Source: CAVTPD01 sp963736575
GTDB taxonomy: Bacteria; Bacteroidota; Bacteroidia; Cytophagales; JAAEPT01
DNA: 64,000 bases
Assembly: GCA_963736575.1 (NCBI GenBank)
Contig: CAVTPD010000001.1
Location: 2,108,001 to 2,172,000 of the forward strand
Direction: 5' to 3'
Positions 18,725 to 25,635 of the stretch are shown here, one piece after another. The notes beneath the pieces were generated by a model. That model searched no databases, had not been told where the DNA came from, and saw only the letters and a program-made list of their open reading frames with translations. The translations under genes and the position numbers were made by a program. Positions within the stretch are counted from its first letter, which is position 1, and every line of letters starts with the position of its first letter.

Positions 18725-18748
18725 CAAACCTTTATGAAATCTTATTTT

Positions 18749-19012
18749 TTAGAATCTTTCGTTTTTGTATTTAGGACCCGTTACTCGTTCTGCTCCTTTT
18801 TCGAAAGCCTTTCCTATTTCTTTTCCGTCCCAGGCTTTGGCATTTTTAGCCGCTGGGCCTCTTTCTGTTTCTACGGTTTTTACAAATTCAGTTCCGCGTT
18901 CTTTGCCATCCCATGGTTTGGCATTTTTACCTTTTGGTCCTTGTAGGTTGCTTCCGGCAAATGCGGTTAAACTGAATACTAAAGCGGTGATTGTTATGGC
19001 TATTGTTCTCAT
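18749..19012 (-). CDS. Small secreted WDGK-repeat protein, copy 1
   Basis: An 87-residue exported protein of a family I do not recognise. Residues 1-20 are a signal peptide (MRTIAITITALVFSLTAFAG). The mature part consists of tandem ~25-residue units built on GPKGKNAKPWDGKERG: one unit at ~24-47, a second (GPAAKNAKAWDGKEIG) at ~51-72, and a truncated third (TGPKYKNERF) at the C-terminus. It is strongly basic and has no Cys. Copies 3 and 4 are nearly identical and copy 2 is more diverged. The ~120-bp upstream region is also conserved among copies 1, 3 and 4 and contains a CCGTATAAATACGG palindrome. Probably periplasmic or extracellular; the role is unknown. Confidence 0.75.
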   Translation of the reverse strand: MRTIAITITALVFSLTAFAGSNLQGPKGKNAKPWDGKERGTEFVKTVETERGPAAKNAKAWDGKEIGKAFEKGAERVTGPKYKNERF

Positions 19013-19117
19013 GGTAGTAAGCGTTTTGATTTATATTCAAGTTACCTTACTACACCCTCAAAAAACATCCGAAAAAACAGCCAAAATGTACTATAAATAA
19101 ACACGGACACACATTAC

Positions 19118-19131
19118 CCGTATAAATACGG
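19118..19131. promoter_or_regulatory. CCGTATNNATACGG palindrome upstream of copy 1
   Basis: The perfect 6+2+6 palindrome CCGTATAAATACGG is centred about 112 bases before the ATG of copy 1 and about 42 bases before a conserved ATTTTGG-like -7 element on the minus strand. Very similar palindromes at matching distances precede copies 3 and 4. I infer a dimeric activator site, most likely for the LuxR-type response regulator at 22410-23036. Confidence 0.6.
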
Positions 19132-19191
19132 ATATACTTTAAAAACTTTGTTTTAGGTGGAAATAAGTGCGTATTATGAGGGATACGATTG

Positions 19192-19224
19192 AAGAAAAAA
19201 AGTCTCAGCAAAATACTGAGACTT
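19192..19224 (-). terminator. Terminator after the 51-residue membrane protein gene
   Basis: An inverted repeat AGTCTCAG / CTGAGACT with a seven-base loop has seven A on its left, so it terminates minus-strand transcription. It sits 56 bases beyond the stop of the small membrane protein gene. Confidence 0.75.
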
Positions 19225-19279
19225 AATGGGGTTTCACTAAACGATTGTTTTTAGCGAAGTGGTGAGCGATTATAATTAT

Positions 19280-19435
19280 TTAATCCTTTTTGGATTTGAA
19301 TACCAAGTATAGAATTGGGATAACGATCACCGCTGCTGAAATGATGAGTGAGGTTATCAACACAAATTTAAGAACGTAGAAAAATAGGACAAAGAAAATA
19401 ATGGCTACTATGATACCTATGGCGACTCCTTTCAT
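19280..19435 (-). CDS. 51-residue two-helix membrane protein
   Basis: A short ORF with a good ATG at 19435 encodes MKGVAIGIIVAIIFFVLFFY, then a second hydrophobic helix (VLITSLIISAAVIVIPILYLV), and ends in the basic tail FKSKKD. The two membrane helices, positive tail, dedicated terminator and lack of any competing gene support it as real. It looks like a small inner-membrane protein. It lies just upstream of the copy 1 palindrome on the same strand but is separated from copy 1 by a terminator. Function unknown. Confidence 0.6.
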   Translation of the reverse strand: MKGVAIGIIVAIIFFVLFFYVLKFVLITSLIISAAVIVIPILYLVFKSKKD

Positions 19436-19806
19436 TTGTTTTTGGTTTTTAATTGTAGGGCTTAAGGTAAAGAATATTTTTTGGATGTAGAAAGGGTAAT
19501 TTTGAAAAGTTTTTATGGATAATGGCAGTAAGCGTTATAACCAAGCGAAAAAAAGGTATTTGATTGATTTAGAAGAGGTGTTTGTTAACAACTAGATAGT
19601 CACGCGTATTGCTTCGCTACACGCGACAGAGAAATTTGCCATTTGTTTTTATTCGTTTTTTAATGCACCACAACGGTTGACAATAGGAAACGTAGGACAT
19701 TCCGAAGCACCTAACTATCAATTTACCAAGCCGTTTATTAAATGTTATGTTGTTTAAATTTACTACTTTTCGCCCTATGTTTTTTATTGCGTGTTGTGCA
19801 ACGTAA
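19436..19806. other. Gene-poor interval with promoter-like element, hairpin and cassette-boundary-like sequence
   Basis: No convincing gene was seen here. A TAATTTTG -7-type element at 19497-19504 precedes a 26-codon ORF (19515-19595) that I do not call. A hairpin CGCGT / ACGCG lies near 19603-19625. From about 19660 to 19805 the ends carry related inverted segments (TGCACCACAACGG near 19662 and GTTGTGCAACG near 19793) similar to the inverted repeat at 20524-20592. This may mark a cassette boundary. Confidence 0.35.
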
Positions 19807-20508
19807 TTATATTTTTGTTTTCACTTCATTAATAAATTCTAAAATTGCTTTATAGTATTCTCCATTCTTAAATCTTGGAATTAATGTTTTGTCTATAATT
19901 TCTTGACACTCAAGATCTGTTAAATATTTCTGAGAAATGTGAGATGTGGATATTTGGACTTTTCGTAAAGACTTACTCACTACCAAAACAATTCCCCCTT
20001 TTTCAAAATTTGCACCAACATGCCAGTTGTTCCCTTGATTTCTGGAGTAATCATAAATATCCTTGTAGGGATAGAAATCATCTATCGTTACTATTAACAA
20101 ATTAACTTTCTTTTGTTTTAATAAGTCTCTTGCAGAATTCTCTATACTATCTATCTCACTGGGATTTAATATATTTTCTACGTCTAATATTGAAGTAAGA
20201 CCTAAAAGTACAGAATGTTTTAATTTATACTCCGAACAATTTTTATTGAGGTTTCTATTTAGTTTGTAGTTAAGGACATTAATATTATTTTTCACATTTC
20301 CCTTCGACAAGTCAAGTAATAAAATAGTATCCTGTAAAAAGTCACTTTGAATTTCAATTTGTTTACGAATTAATTCAAGGGTATCATTTTCTTCAATCGA
20401 TATTTGTTGAATTGATTCACAAATTTGATTTGAAATCTTATCAATATTTTGAGATTTTGATTGAACCCCAATGAATAGTAGAAATATAATAATTAGTCTA
20501 TGTTTCAT
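19807..20508 (-). CDS. Exported TPM-domain protein
   Basis: A 233-residue protein with signal peptide MKHRLIIIFLLFIGVQSKSQ. Residues ~120-232 match the TPM (TLP18.3/Psb32/MOLO-1) domain pattern: LNPSEIDSIENSARDLLKQKKVNLLIVTIDD, NNWHVGANFEKGGIVLVVSKSLRKVQIS, and the ending IDKTLIPRFKNGEYYKAI. TPM domains are secreted or membrane-attached and some have phosphatase activity. The ~100-residue helical region before it is unfamiliar. It has no transmembrane anchor after the domain, unlike many relatives. It sits between inverted-repeat elements with another secreted-protein gene, on its own. Confidence 0.7.
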   Translation of the reverse strand: MKHRLIIIFLLFIGVQSKSQNIDKISNQICESIQQISIEENDTLELIRKQIEIQSDFLQDTILLLDLSKGNVKNNINVLNYKLNRNLNKNCSEYKLKHSVLLGLTSILDVENILNPSEIDSIENSARDLLKQKKVNLLIVTIDDFYPYKDIYDYSRNQGNNWHVGANFEKGGIVLVVSKSLRKVQISTSHISQKYLTDLECQEIIDKTLIPRFKNGEYYKAILEFINEVKTKI

Positions 20509-20523
20509 TTTTATTCTTTATGT

Positions 20524-20592
20524 TGCCAACGTTCCGGCTAAAAAGCGTTGCCATCCCGCAAGGTGGCTATGATTTTTTAGCCATTGTTGGCA
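20524..20592. repeat. attC-like imperfect palindrome between two minus-strand genes
   Basis: Outer arms TGCCAAC (20524-20530) and GTTGGCA (20586-20592) enclose inner arms GGCTAAAAA (20536-20544) and TTTTTAGCC (20574-20582), with unequal spacers of 5 and 3 bases and a 29-base loop. This R-L / L-R architecture resembles integron attC sites, although the outer arms fit the RYYYAAC / GTTRRRY consensus only partly. A lone TGCCAAC with an adjacent hairpin recurs at 21336-21373. It could instead be a plain terminator-like hairpin. Confidence 0.45.
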
Positions 20593-21331
20593 TTAGTTTA
20601 TTTTTTTAAACCCATTCTTTTCTAGTTTCCATTTCACCTCTAATTTTTCATCGGTATAAAAACCAATATCATCGTCAAATACAAAACTGTTGTAAGATAG
20701 GGTCTTTGTGTCAACAGAATATTTCAATTCAATCTTTTGAGATCTATTTGCCCCAATAAAAAGAGTTGTTTCACTGTCAAATACCGAGTCAACCTGAACA
20801 AGGGTCTCATCAGTAATTTGATATAATCTAGCAACTTGATAGTGCTTACCCCCGCTACAAGTCCCCCACCCAAGGATCAAGTATAGTGGTTCATTATTTA
20901 TTTCTATGCTTTGTAAATCAGTAATAAATATTTCAGTTCCTTCATTTTCTGGGGTTTCTAAATCAAGATATTTTATCTCACCTAACTTTGTTTTGAATTG
21001 AGCGAATGTTGCTGAAGTATGACAACAACCTCCACTTCTTTCACTCCAACAATATATTTTTAATAAACTATCAGATCGAGTATTTAATTCCTATATAGTT
21101 AGATAGACTGTCATAACGATTTGTGAAACTTAATGTGTCATTAAGCTCCTTAACGAACCTTTCACGAATAAATGGAAGCATATGATTGGCTAATTCAAAA
21201 TCAGCCGATTGAAACAGTTTAAAAGTAGATGTCAATATTTGGTCAGAGTAGTTATCCCGATCTTGTCCAAAAGCTGATTGTCCTAAACAAATTACTAATA
21301 TCAATATGATAAATTTGTTCTTCATTTTCAA
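20593..21331 (-). pseudogene. Exported protein of unknown family, single frameshift
   Basis: The gene starts at 21331 with a signal peptide (KNKFIILILVICLGQSAFGQ) and reads in frame to SLSNYIGIKYSI, where it stops near 21071. The neighbouring frame then continues without interruption to 20593 (ELNTRSDSLLKIYCWSERSG, HTSATFAQFKTKLGEIKYLD, LILGWGTCSGGKHYQV, ending EKNGFKKIN). Removing one G (or adding two bases) near 21087 restores a ~245-residue secreted protein. The family is not recognised; the pattern KIYCW...GGCCH...F is reminiscent of Bacteroidota secreted proteins of unknown function. It lies between inverted-repeat elements beside the TPM gene. Confidence 0.6.
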
Positions 21332-21335
21332 TTAA

Positions 21336-21373
21336 TGCCAACATTTGGATATGTGCTACTATGGCACATATCT
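21336..21373. repeat. TGCCAAC motif with hairpin at the boundary of the secreted-protein gene
   Basis: TGCCAAC at 21336-21342 is followed by a perfect hairpin GATATGTGC (21349-21357) / GCACATATC (21365-21373). It repeats the outer arm of the inverted repeat at 20524-20592 but lacks the closing GTTGGCA, so it is at most a partial copy. Confidence 0.35.
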
Positions 21374-21499
21374 ATTTTATATTCAGTGGTCTATATCTTA
21401 AGATATGCACCACCCTAAATAACACAAAAAGGCTGTAATACAGAAGGGTAACAAAAATTACTTTTCTACAATGGATAAGCCGTTTTAAAAAATTATGCA

Positions 21500-21528
21500 T
21501 AAAAAAAGGCGGCTGTTTCCAGCCGCCC
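21500..21528 (-). terminator. Terminator after WDGK-repeat gene copy 2
   Basis: A perfect stem GGCGGCTG / CAGCCGCC with a four-base loop is preceded on the left by seven A, giving a T-run on the minus strand. It is 35 bases beyond the copy 2 stop. Confidence 0.85.
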
Positions 21529-21562
21529 CGTACCTAAACCCTACCAAAGGTCTAGGAAACGC

Positions 21563-21841
21563 TTACCAACGTTTAGCGTTTTTGTATTTCGGTCCTGTTA
21601 CTCTTTCTTTAGACTTACTGAAAGAGTCGCCTCTTTCTTTGTCGTCCCACGGTTTTGCGTTTTTACCTTTTGGACCTTTCTCCACTTCTCTATCCGTTGA
21701 ATTAACGTTCCCTTCCCTTTTGTGTTCCCAAGGTTTGTAATTCTTTCCCTTGTGCGATCTTTTGCTTGAATTATCACCTCCGCCTGCAAATGAAGCGAAT
21801 GTTATACTTAATATACTGATGATTATAGCTAGTCTTTTCAT
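21563..21841 (-). CDS. Small secreted WDGK-repeat protein, copy 2 (diverged)
   Basis: A 92-residue member of the same family as copies 1, 3 and 4. The signal peptide is MKRLAIIISILSITFASFAG. The repeat units are changed: SHKGKNYKPWEHKREGN, then EKGPKGKNAKPWDDKERGDS, then the short terminal unit RVTGPKYKNAKRW. The repeat register and the C-terminal VTGPKYKN are conserved while the linkers differ, which suggests an older duplication. The sequence just upstream of its ATG still resembles the others (GTTTTGATTTATATTGAAG), but its palindrome is degenerate in one half. Role unknown. Confidence 0.7.
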   Translation of the reverse strand: MKRLAIIISILSITFASFAGGGDNSSKRSHKGKNYKPWEHKREGNVNSTDREVEKGPKGKNAKPWDDKERGDSFSKSKERVTGPKYKNAKRW

Positions 21842-21920
21842 GGTAGTAGCGTTTTGATTTATATTGAAGTTACCTACTAACTAGCTCTAAAAACATCACC
21901 AAAAACCCCCAAATCATCTA

Positions 21921-21934
21921 CCGTATTTATACCT
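21921..21934. promoter_or_regulatory. Degenerate palindrome upstream of copy 2
   Basis: CCGTATTTATACCT matches the CCGTATNNATACGG element in the left half-site and differs by two bases in the right half. It starts 80 bases before the copy 2 ATG, closer than in the other copies (103-106 bases). It is probably a weaker or vestigial site. Confidence 0.4.
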
Positions 21935-21951
21935 AGATCATTTACGTAAAG

Positions 21952-21985
21952 CAAAAAAAAGAGACTTCCCGTAGAAAGTCCCTCT
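21952..21985 (-). terminator. Terminator after WDGK-repeat copy 3
   Basis: A hairpin of the GAGACTTCCC / GAAAGTCCCTC type with an A-run on the left is almost identical to the terminator of copy 1, as expected for duplicated units. Confidence 0.7.
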
Positions 21986-22020
21986 TTTCAAACCACTATT
22001 TAAATTATGAAATCTATGTT

Positions 22021-22285
22021 TTAGAATCTACCGTTCTTGTATTTAGGGCCTGTTACTCGTTCAGCTCCTTTTTCGAAAGGTTTCTCCTATTTCTTTTCCG
22101 TCCCAGGCTTTGGCATTTTTAGCCGCTGGGCCTCTTTCCGTTTCTACGGTTTTTACAAATTCAGTTCCGCGTTCTTTGCCATCCCAAGGTTTGGCGTTTT
22201 TACCTTTTGGTCCTTGTAGGTTACCTCCGGCAAATGCGGTTAAACTGAATACTAAAGCGGTAATTGTTATGGCTATTGTTCTCAT
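22021..22285 (-). pseudogene. Small secreted WDGK-repeat protein, copy 3, frameshifted near the end
   Basis: Nearly identical to copies 1 and 4 from the ATG at 22285 (MRTIAITITALVFSLTAFAG, GPKGKNAKPWDGKERG, GPAAKNAKAWDGKEIG). One additional base near 22075, relative to the GETFEKGAE coding of copy 4, shifts the frame so the product ends GETFRKRS after 74 residues. The lost ending (GAERVTGPKYKNGRF and its stop at 22021) is still intact in the shifted frame, so the indel is recent or a sequencing error. A 74-residue product would still keep the signal peptide and two full repeat units. Confidence 0.65.
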
Positions 22286-22389
22286 GGTAGTAAGCGTTTT
22301 GATTTATATTCAAGTTACCTTACTACCCCCTCAAAAAACATCCGAAAAACTTACCAAATCACACTCTAAAAAAATGCTTAATCAACACT

Positions 22390-22403
22390 CCGTATATATA
22401 CGG
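22390..22403. promoter_or_regulatory. CCGTATNNATACGG palindrome upstream of copy 3
   Basis: The perfect palindrome CCGTATATATACGG starts 105 bases before the copy 3 ATG. It is centred about 41 bases before a conserved ATTTGG -7-like element on the minus strand. It lies just 6 bases beyond the stop of the LuxR-type response regulator gene. Confidence 0.6.
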
Positions 22404-22409
22404 TAAAAC

Positions 22410-23036
22410 CTACACAAAACCTTGATTTACAGCTACTTTTATTAATTCCGCTGTATTAGACACATGTAATTTCTCCATCATATTTGCCCGGTGAGATTCA
22501 ATAGTTCTGGTACTAACAAACAATTCGTCGGCAATTTCTTTAGTAGTTTTTCCTTCGGCCACTAATTTTAAAACCTCACGCTCTCTTGGTGTTAACTTAG
22601 CATCTTCTTCGGGGGCGCTTACACGGTTAAAAACCAATTCGGAGATGTGCTGATTAAAATACTTTTTTCCTTCGTATACAGACCGAATGGCTTCTTTCAA
22701 TTCCCTTTCGTCTGTGTTTTTTAACAAATAACCGTACGCTCCTTTTTTAATGGCTTCGTAGGCATAGCTACCATCATCATGCATGGTAAGGGCTATGCAT
22801 TTTATAGTAGATATATTTTGTGTGCAATAATCAATTACTTCAATACCGGTCATTTCGGGCATAGTAATATCTACTAATGCAATGTCTGGCATTTCTTTCT
22901 TAATTAATTCAACCAATTCTTTTCCATCGCTGGCTTCGCCTTGAATTAAAAAGTTTTCGTCTTTTTCTAATAAAGATCTTAAACCTCCGCGGAATAATTT
23001 ATGATCGTCGGCAATAACAATTTTAATTGGCATCAT
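22410..23036 (-). CDS. LuxR/NarL-type response regulator
   Basis: About 208 residues. The receiver domain (~1-118) carries the acidic pair (IVIADDHK), the phospho-acceptor Asp in ALVDITMPEMTG, Thr in CIALTMHDDG and Lys in YLLKNTDE. The LuxR-type helix-turn-helix (~145-205) reads LTPREREVLKLVAEGKTTKE and STRTIESHRANMMEKL. The start is ATG at 23036 (a second ATG follows at 23033), overlapping the kinase stop by 14 bases. It is cotranscribed with the HisKA_3 kinase at 23023-24777, its evident partner. NarL-type regulators bind inverted repeats as dimers, which suits the CCGTATNNATACGG palindromes next to the flanking WDGK genes. That link is inference. Confidence 0.9.
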   Translation of the reverse strand: MMPIKIVIADDHKLFRGGLRSLLEKDENFLIQGEASDGKELVELIKKEMPDIALVDITMPEMTGIEVIDYCTQNISTIKCIALTMHDDGSYAYEAIKKGAYGYLLKNTDERELKEAIRSVYEGKKYFNQHISELVFNRVSAPEEDAKLTPREREVLKLVAEGKTTKEIADELFVSTRTIESHRANMMEKLHVSNTAELIKVAVNQGFV

Positions 23037-24777
23037 TGGCTTGGTGTTCAATTGGTAATTCTACTTCTATGGTAGTTCCGCTTTCGTCGGAAGAAATATG
23101 AAAGGCTCCTTTTAGTATTTCTACCCGTTCCCTCATGTTTCTTAATCCGTTGGTTTCAGAAAACTGAACTTTTGTATTTAAATCTTCAATCCCTACACCA
23201 TTATCTTTAATAAAAAGGTGTATAGAATCTTCGAATTGAGTTAAAGATAAAGCAATTTTGGAGGCCTTGCTGTATTTAAGTGCATTATTTAAAGCCTCTT
23301 GGCAAACTCTGTACAACGCAATTCTAGAATCGTCAGACAAAGAAACACCTGTTGTTTCTTCCGCATATTGAATGTCTATATCACTAGACTGCTCTACCGT
23401 TTTAACCAAATGCCTAAGGGCTGCAAATATTCCAAAGTCACGCAAAACAGCCGGCATTAGGTTGTTCGCTAACCTGCGGGTTTCTGTAATGGTTTCGTTT
23501 ACTAAGTTTTTTAAGTTTAACCTAGAATTGTCTTCGGGTAAATCTACTTGGCTTAACTGAAGTTTAATAGTGGTTAATAGCGGGCCTAAACCATCGTGTA
23601 TTTCTTTGGCTACACGCCCTCGCTCTTTTTCTTCACCACGGATTAATGCTTTTTTACTTTCTTTTTCTAAAAAAAGGTTGTTTTCGCTTAGCTTCTTCAA
23701 CTCGTTCCTCATTTTTATAAGCGCTTTAGACAAAAGATCTTTATCACTTAAAGGAAGGTGTTTGGCTTCAAAATTACCTTTACCTATTTCGGTAGAAAAA
23801 TGAATAATGGTATTAAAATTTTTACATAATAAGGCCACCGATTCTTGCATTTCATAAATCTCATCTTGCTCTTTGGGTTCTAAGTCAATATCGGGTATTT
23901 GCCCTTTAGACATTTCAATAATCTTAGTTTTAAGGTATTTAATACGTTCACTAATTCGGCTAGATAATAAAAAGGCTATAACAACAACAATAAGTGCCAC
24001 CACAATTAACACTAGAAAAACTTCGTATAAGGTTTGTCTTAGTGGTTTTACAATTTCTTTTTTGTCTATTTCGGAAAGTAAATACCAATTCAATTGATCT
24101 ACAGATACGGTTCTGTAGGCGCTTAATACGCTTTCGCCTCTATAATCATTAATAATTTCTTTACCCGATTCTCCTTTCTCTGCTTTCTGAACGCCGTTTG
24201 TGTATACAGAAATGCTCAAAGGGTTTCTTTCGGGATAAAAACGTGAAGCCGTACGCATTTTTTTATCTTCGCCTACCAAATATGATTCCCCGGTTAATCC
24301 CATGCCCGCTCTTTCTTTAAGAATGCTGTTTACATGATCTGTAGAGGATAAAAATGTTATAACGGTATCTGAAGAAAGTTGCTTTTGAAATGCAATGTAT
24401 ACTTCTGAAAAGGGAGCTACCAAAAGTGCATCGGCTACTTTTAGGGTATCACTAACGTTATAGATGTTTACCTTGTTTTTAGGAAGTTTAATATCCCCGG
24501 AAAGATGTAAAACAATCCCACTAGCGTCTGAGATAATGTAATTTCCTTCTAATTCTCTGCGGTTTATTTTTGACTTGTATTTATTTTTTGACTCGGTTAT
24601 AAAAGAACTTAACTGTTTCTTTTTTAACACATTTACCGACTCTAATTGAAATAAAGCCCTTTCTACTAATGCATCTAAAAAGTTAGTATAAAATACATAC
24701 GACGTAATTAAAATAACGGATAACCCAATTCCTGCATAAGAAATTAGGAGTTTATGAAACATCTTCAGTTTGCCCAC
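23023..24777 (-). CDS. Sensor histidine kinase (Cache-like sensor, HisKA_3, HATPase)
   Basis: 584 residues. The first membrane helix is at ~10-32. An extracytoplasmic sensor (~33-250) has a dCache-like segment (GLTGESYLVGEDKKMRTASR). The second helix is at ~252-272 (VFLVLIVVALIVVVIAFLLS). A HAMP-like and coiled-coil linker follows to ~385. The dimerisation/phosphotransfer helix contains His394 (GRVAKEIHDGLGPLLTTIK), and the NarX-type ATPase domain has LYRVCQEALNNALKYS and DNGVGI. This is a class that phosphorylates LuxR/NarL regulators, and the regulator gene overlaps its stop. The sensor probably reads a small periplasmic ligand, or the WDGK proteins themselves; the latter is speculation. 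Confidence 0.9.
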   Translation of the reverse strand: MGKLKMFHKLLISYAGIGLSVILITSYVFYTNFLDALVERALFQLESVNVLKKKQLSSFITESKNKYKSKINRRELEGNYIISDASGIVLHLSGDIKLPKNKVNIYNVSDTLKVADALLVAPFSEVYIAFQKQLSSDTVITFLSSTDHVNSILKERAGMGLTGESYLVGEDKKMRTASRFYPERNPLSISVYTNGVQKAEKGESGKEIINDYRGESVLSAYRTVSVDQLNWYLLSEIDKKEIVKPLRQTLYEVFLVLIVVALIVVVIAFLLSSRISERIKYLKTKIIEMSKGQIPDIDLEPKEQDEIYEMQESVALLCKNFNTIIHFSTEIGKGNFEAKHLPLSDKDLLSKALIKMRNELKKLSENNLFLEKESKKALIRGEEKERGRVAKEIHDGLGPLLTTIKLQLSQVDLPEDNSRLNLKNLVNETITETRRLANNLMPAVLRDFGIFAALRHLVKTVEQSSDIDIQYAEETTGVSLSDDSRIALYRVCQEALNNALKYSKASKIALSLTQFEDSIHLFIKDNGVGIEDLNTKVQFSETNGLRNMRERVEILKGAFHISSDESGTTIEVELPIEHQANDAN

Positions 24778-24873
24778 AGCTGTAATCTTTTGAACTTTAA
24801 AGTTAAACTCTTTCTATGGGATAATGAATTGGCGGGAATTATTTTGTGGTGTCAAAATCAAGTTAAAAGGCAT

Positions 24874-24908
24874 AAAAAAGCTGTATTCGGTATGAATACA
24901 GCTTTTTT
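24874..24908. terminator. Terminator after WDGK-repeat copy 4
   Basis: A perfect 15-base stem AAAAAAGCTGTATTC / GAATACAGCTTTTTT with a five-base loop. It terminates copy 4 on the minus strand and separates it from the two-component operon. Confidence 0.9.
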
Positions 24909-24932
24909 AAATAGTTTTAAACTTATTATGTT

Positions 24933-25196
24933 TTAAAATCTTCCGTTTTTGTATTTAGGACCCGTTACTCGTTCAGCTCCTTTTTCAAACGTTTCTCCTA
25001 TCTCTTTTCCGTCCCAAGCTTTTGCATTTTTAGCCGCTGGGCCTCTTTCCGTTTCTACGGTTTTTACAAATTCAGTTCCGCGTTCTTTGCCGTCCCACGG
25101 TTTAGCGTTTTTACCTTTTGGCCCCTGTAGGTTACCTCCGGCAAATGCAGTTAAACTGAATACTAATGCTGTGATTGTTATGGCTATTGTTCTCAT
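24933..25196 (-). CDS. Small secreted WDGK-repeat protein, copy 4
   Basis: An 87-residue intact copy, differing from copy 1 at only a few positions (GGNLQ versus GSNLQ; GETFEKG versus GKAFEKG; KNGRF versus KNERF). It has signal peptide MRTIAITITALVFSLTAFAG, repeat units GPKGKNAKPWDGKERG and GPAAKNAKAWDGKEIG, and a short terminal unit. Its ~120-bp upstream region is nearly identical to those of copies 1 and 3, including the palindrome at 25299-25312. It lies upstream of the two-component operon, on the same strand, with its own terminator. Confidence 0.75.
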   Translation of the reverse strand: MRTIAITITALVFSLTAFAGGNLQGPKGKNAKPWDGKERGTEFVKTVETERGPAAKNAKAWDGKEIGETFEKGAERVTGPKYKNGRF

Positions 25197-25298
25197 GGTA
25201 GTAAGCGTTTTGATTTATATTCAAGTTACCTTACTACCTCCTCAAAAAACATCCGAAAAAACAACCAAATAGCACTATAAGAATTCACTTAAAGCGCT

Positions 25299-25312
25299 CC
25301 GTATAAATACGG
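25299..25312. promoter_or_regulatory. CCGTATNNATACGG palindrome upstream of copy 4
   Basis: The perfect palindrome CCGTATAAATACGG is identical to the one before copy 1. It starts 103 bases before the ATG and is centred ~40 bases before the TATTTGG -7-like element on the minus strand. Confidence 0.6.
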
Positions 25313-25336
25313 GTGGTAACTTCCTTCCTTTTAAAG

Positions 25337-25365
25337 CAAAAAAACCTCCTTTTTGGGGAGGTTTG
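25337..25365 (-). terminator. Terminator downstream of the LytTR regulator interval
   Basis: The stem AACCTCC / GGAGGTT lies in an A-rich left flank, so it terminates on the minus strand. It is ~270 bases beyond the LytTR stop. The stretch between 25366 and 25635 holds no gene I can support. Confidence 0.7.
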
Positions 25366-25635
25366 AAATGGATATTTTTGTTTTCTCTAAGCTATTTAGC
25401 TAGCACTATCATAATAAACAAAGGCGAAGAAATAGTAATGCTTCCATTGGTACTCAAAACATTGTAATTAATAATACTGAAAGAAGTGGCCTATGGAAAC
25501 ACTTATACAGTGTATTTAATCTGTAGCATAAAACGCTATGCTAATGCTCATAAAACAGACTTTTAGTTCAAAAAACCGCTTCTTTTTAAATAGAAATAAA
25601 GCGCCTATTTACTCTACAAACATCTGTTCTGAAAA

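Noticed and set aside
19515..19595. A 26-codon ORF (MDNGSKRYNQAKKRYLIDLE...) after a -7-type element
   Set aside because: Too short and without a recognisable family or ribosome-binding context; kept only as a possible transcript.
18765..25272. Long plus-strand ORFs (up to 111 residues) opposite each WDGK gene, beginning MYLGPVTRSAPF
   Set aside because: They are antisense shadows of the duplicated genes: they recur only because the minus-strand repeat genes recur, have no signal peptide, and the minus-strand frames have signal peptides and terminators.
25366..25635. Protein-like short frames on both strands (for example LSTNGSITISSPLFIMIVLA on the minus strand)
   Set aside because: Neither has a start codon or a length above about 35 codons; the resemblance to a coding sequence is probably chance or a small relic.
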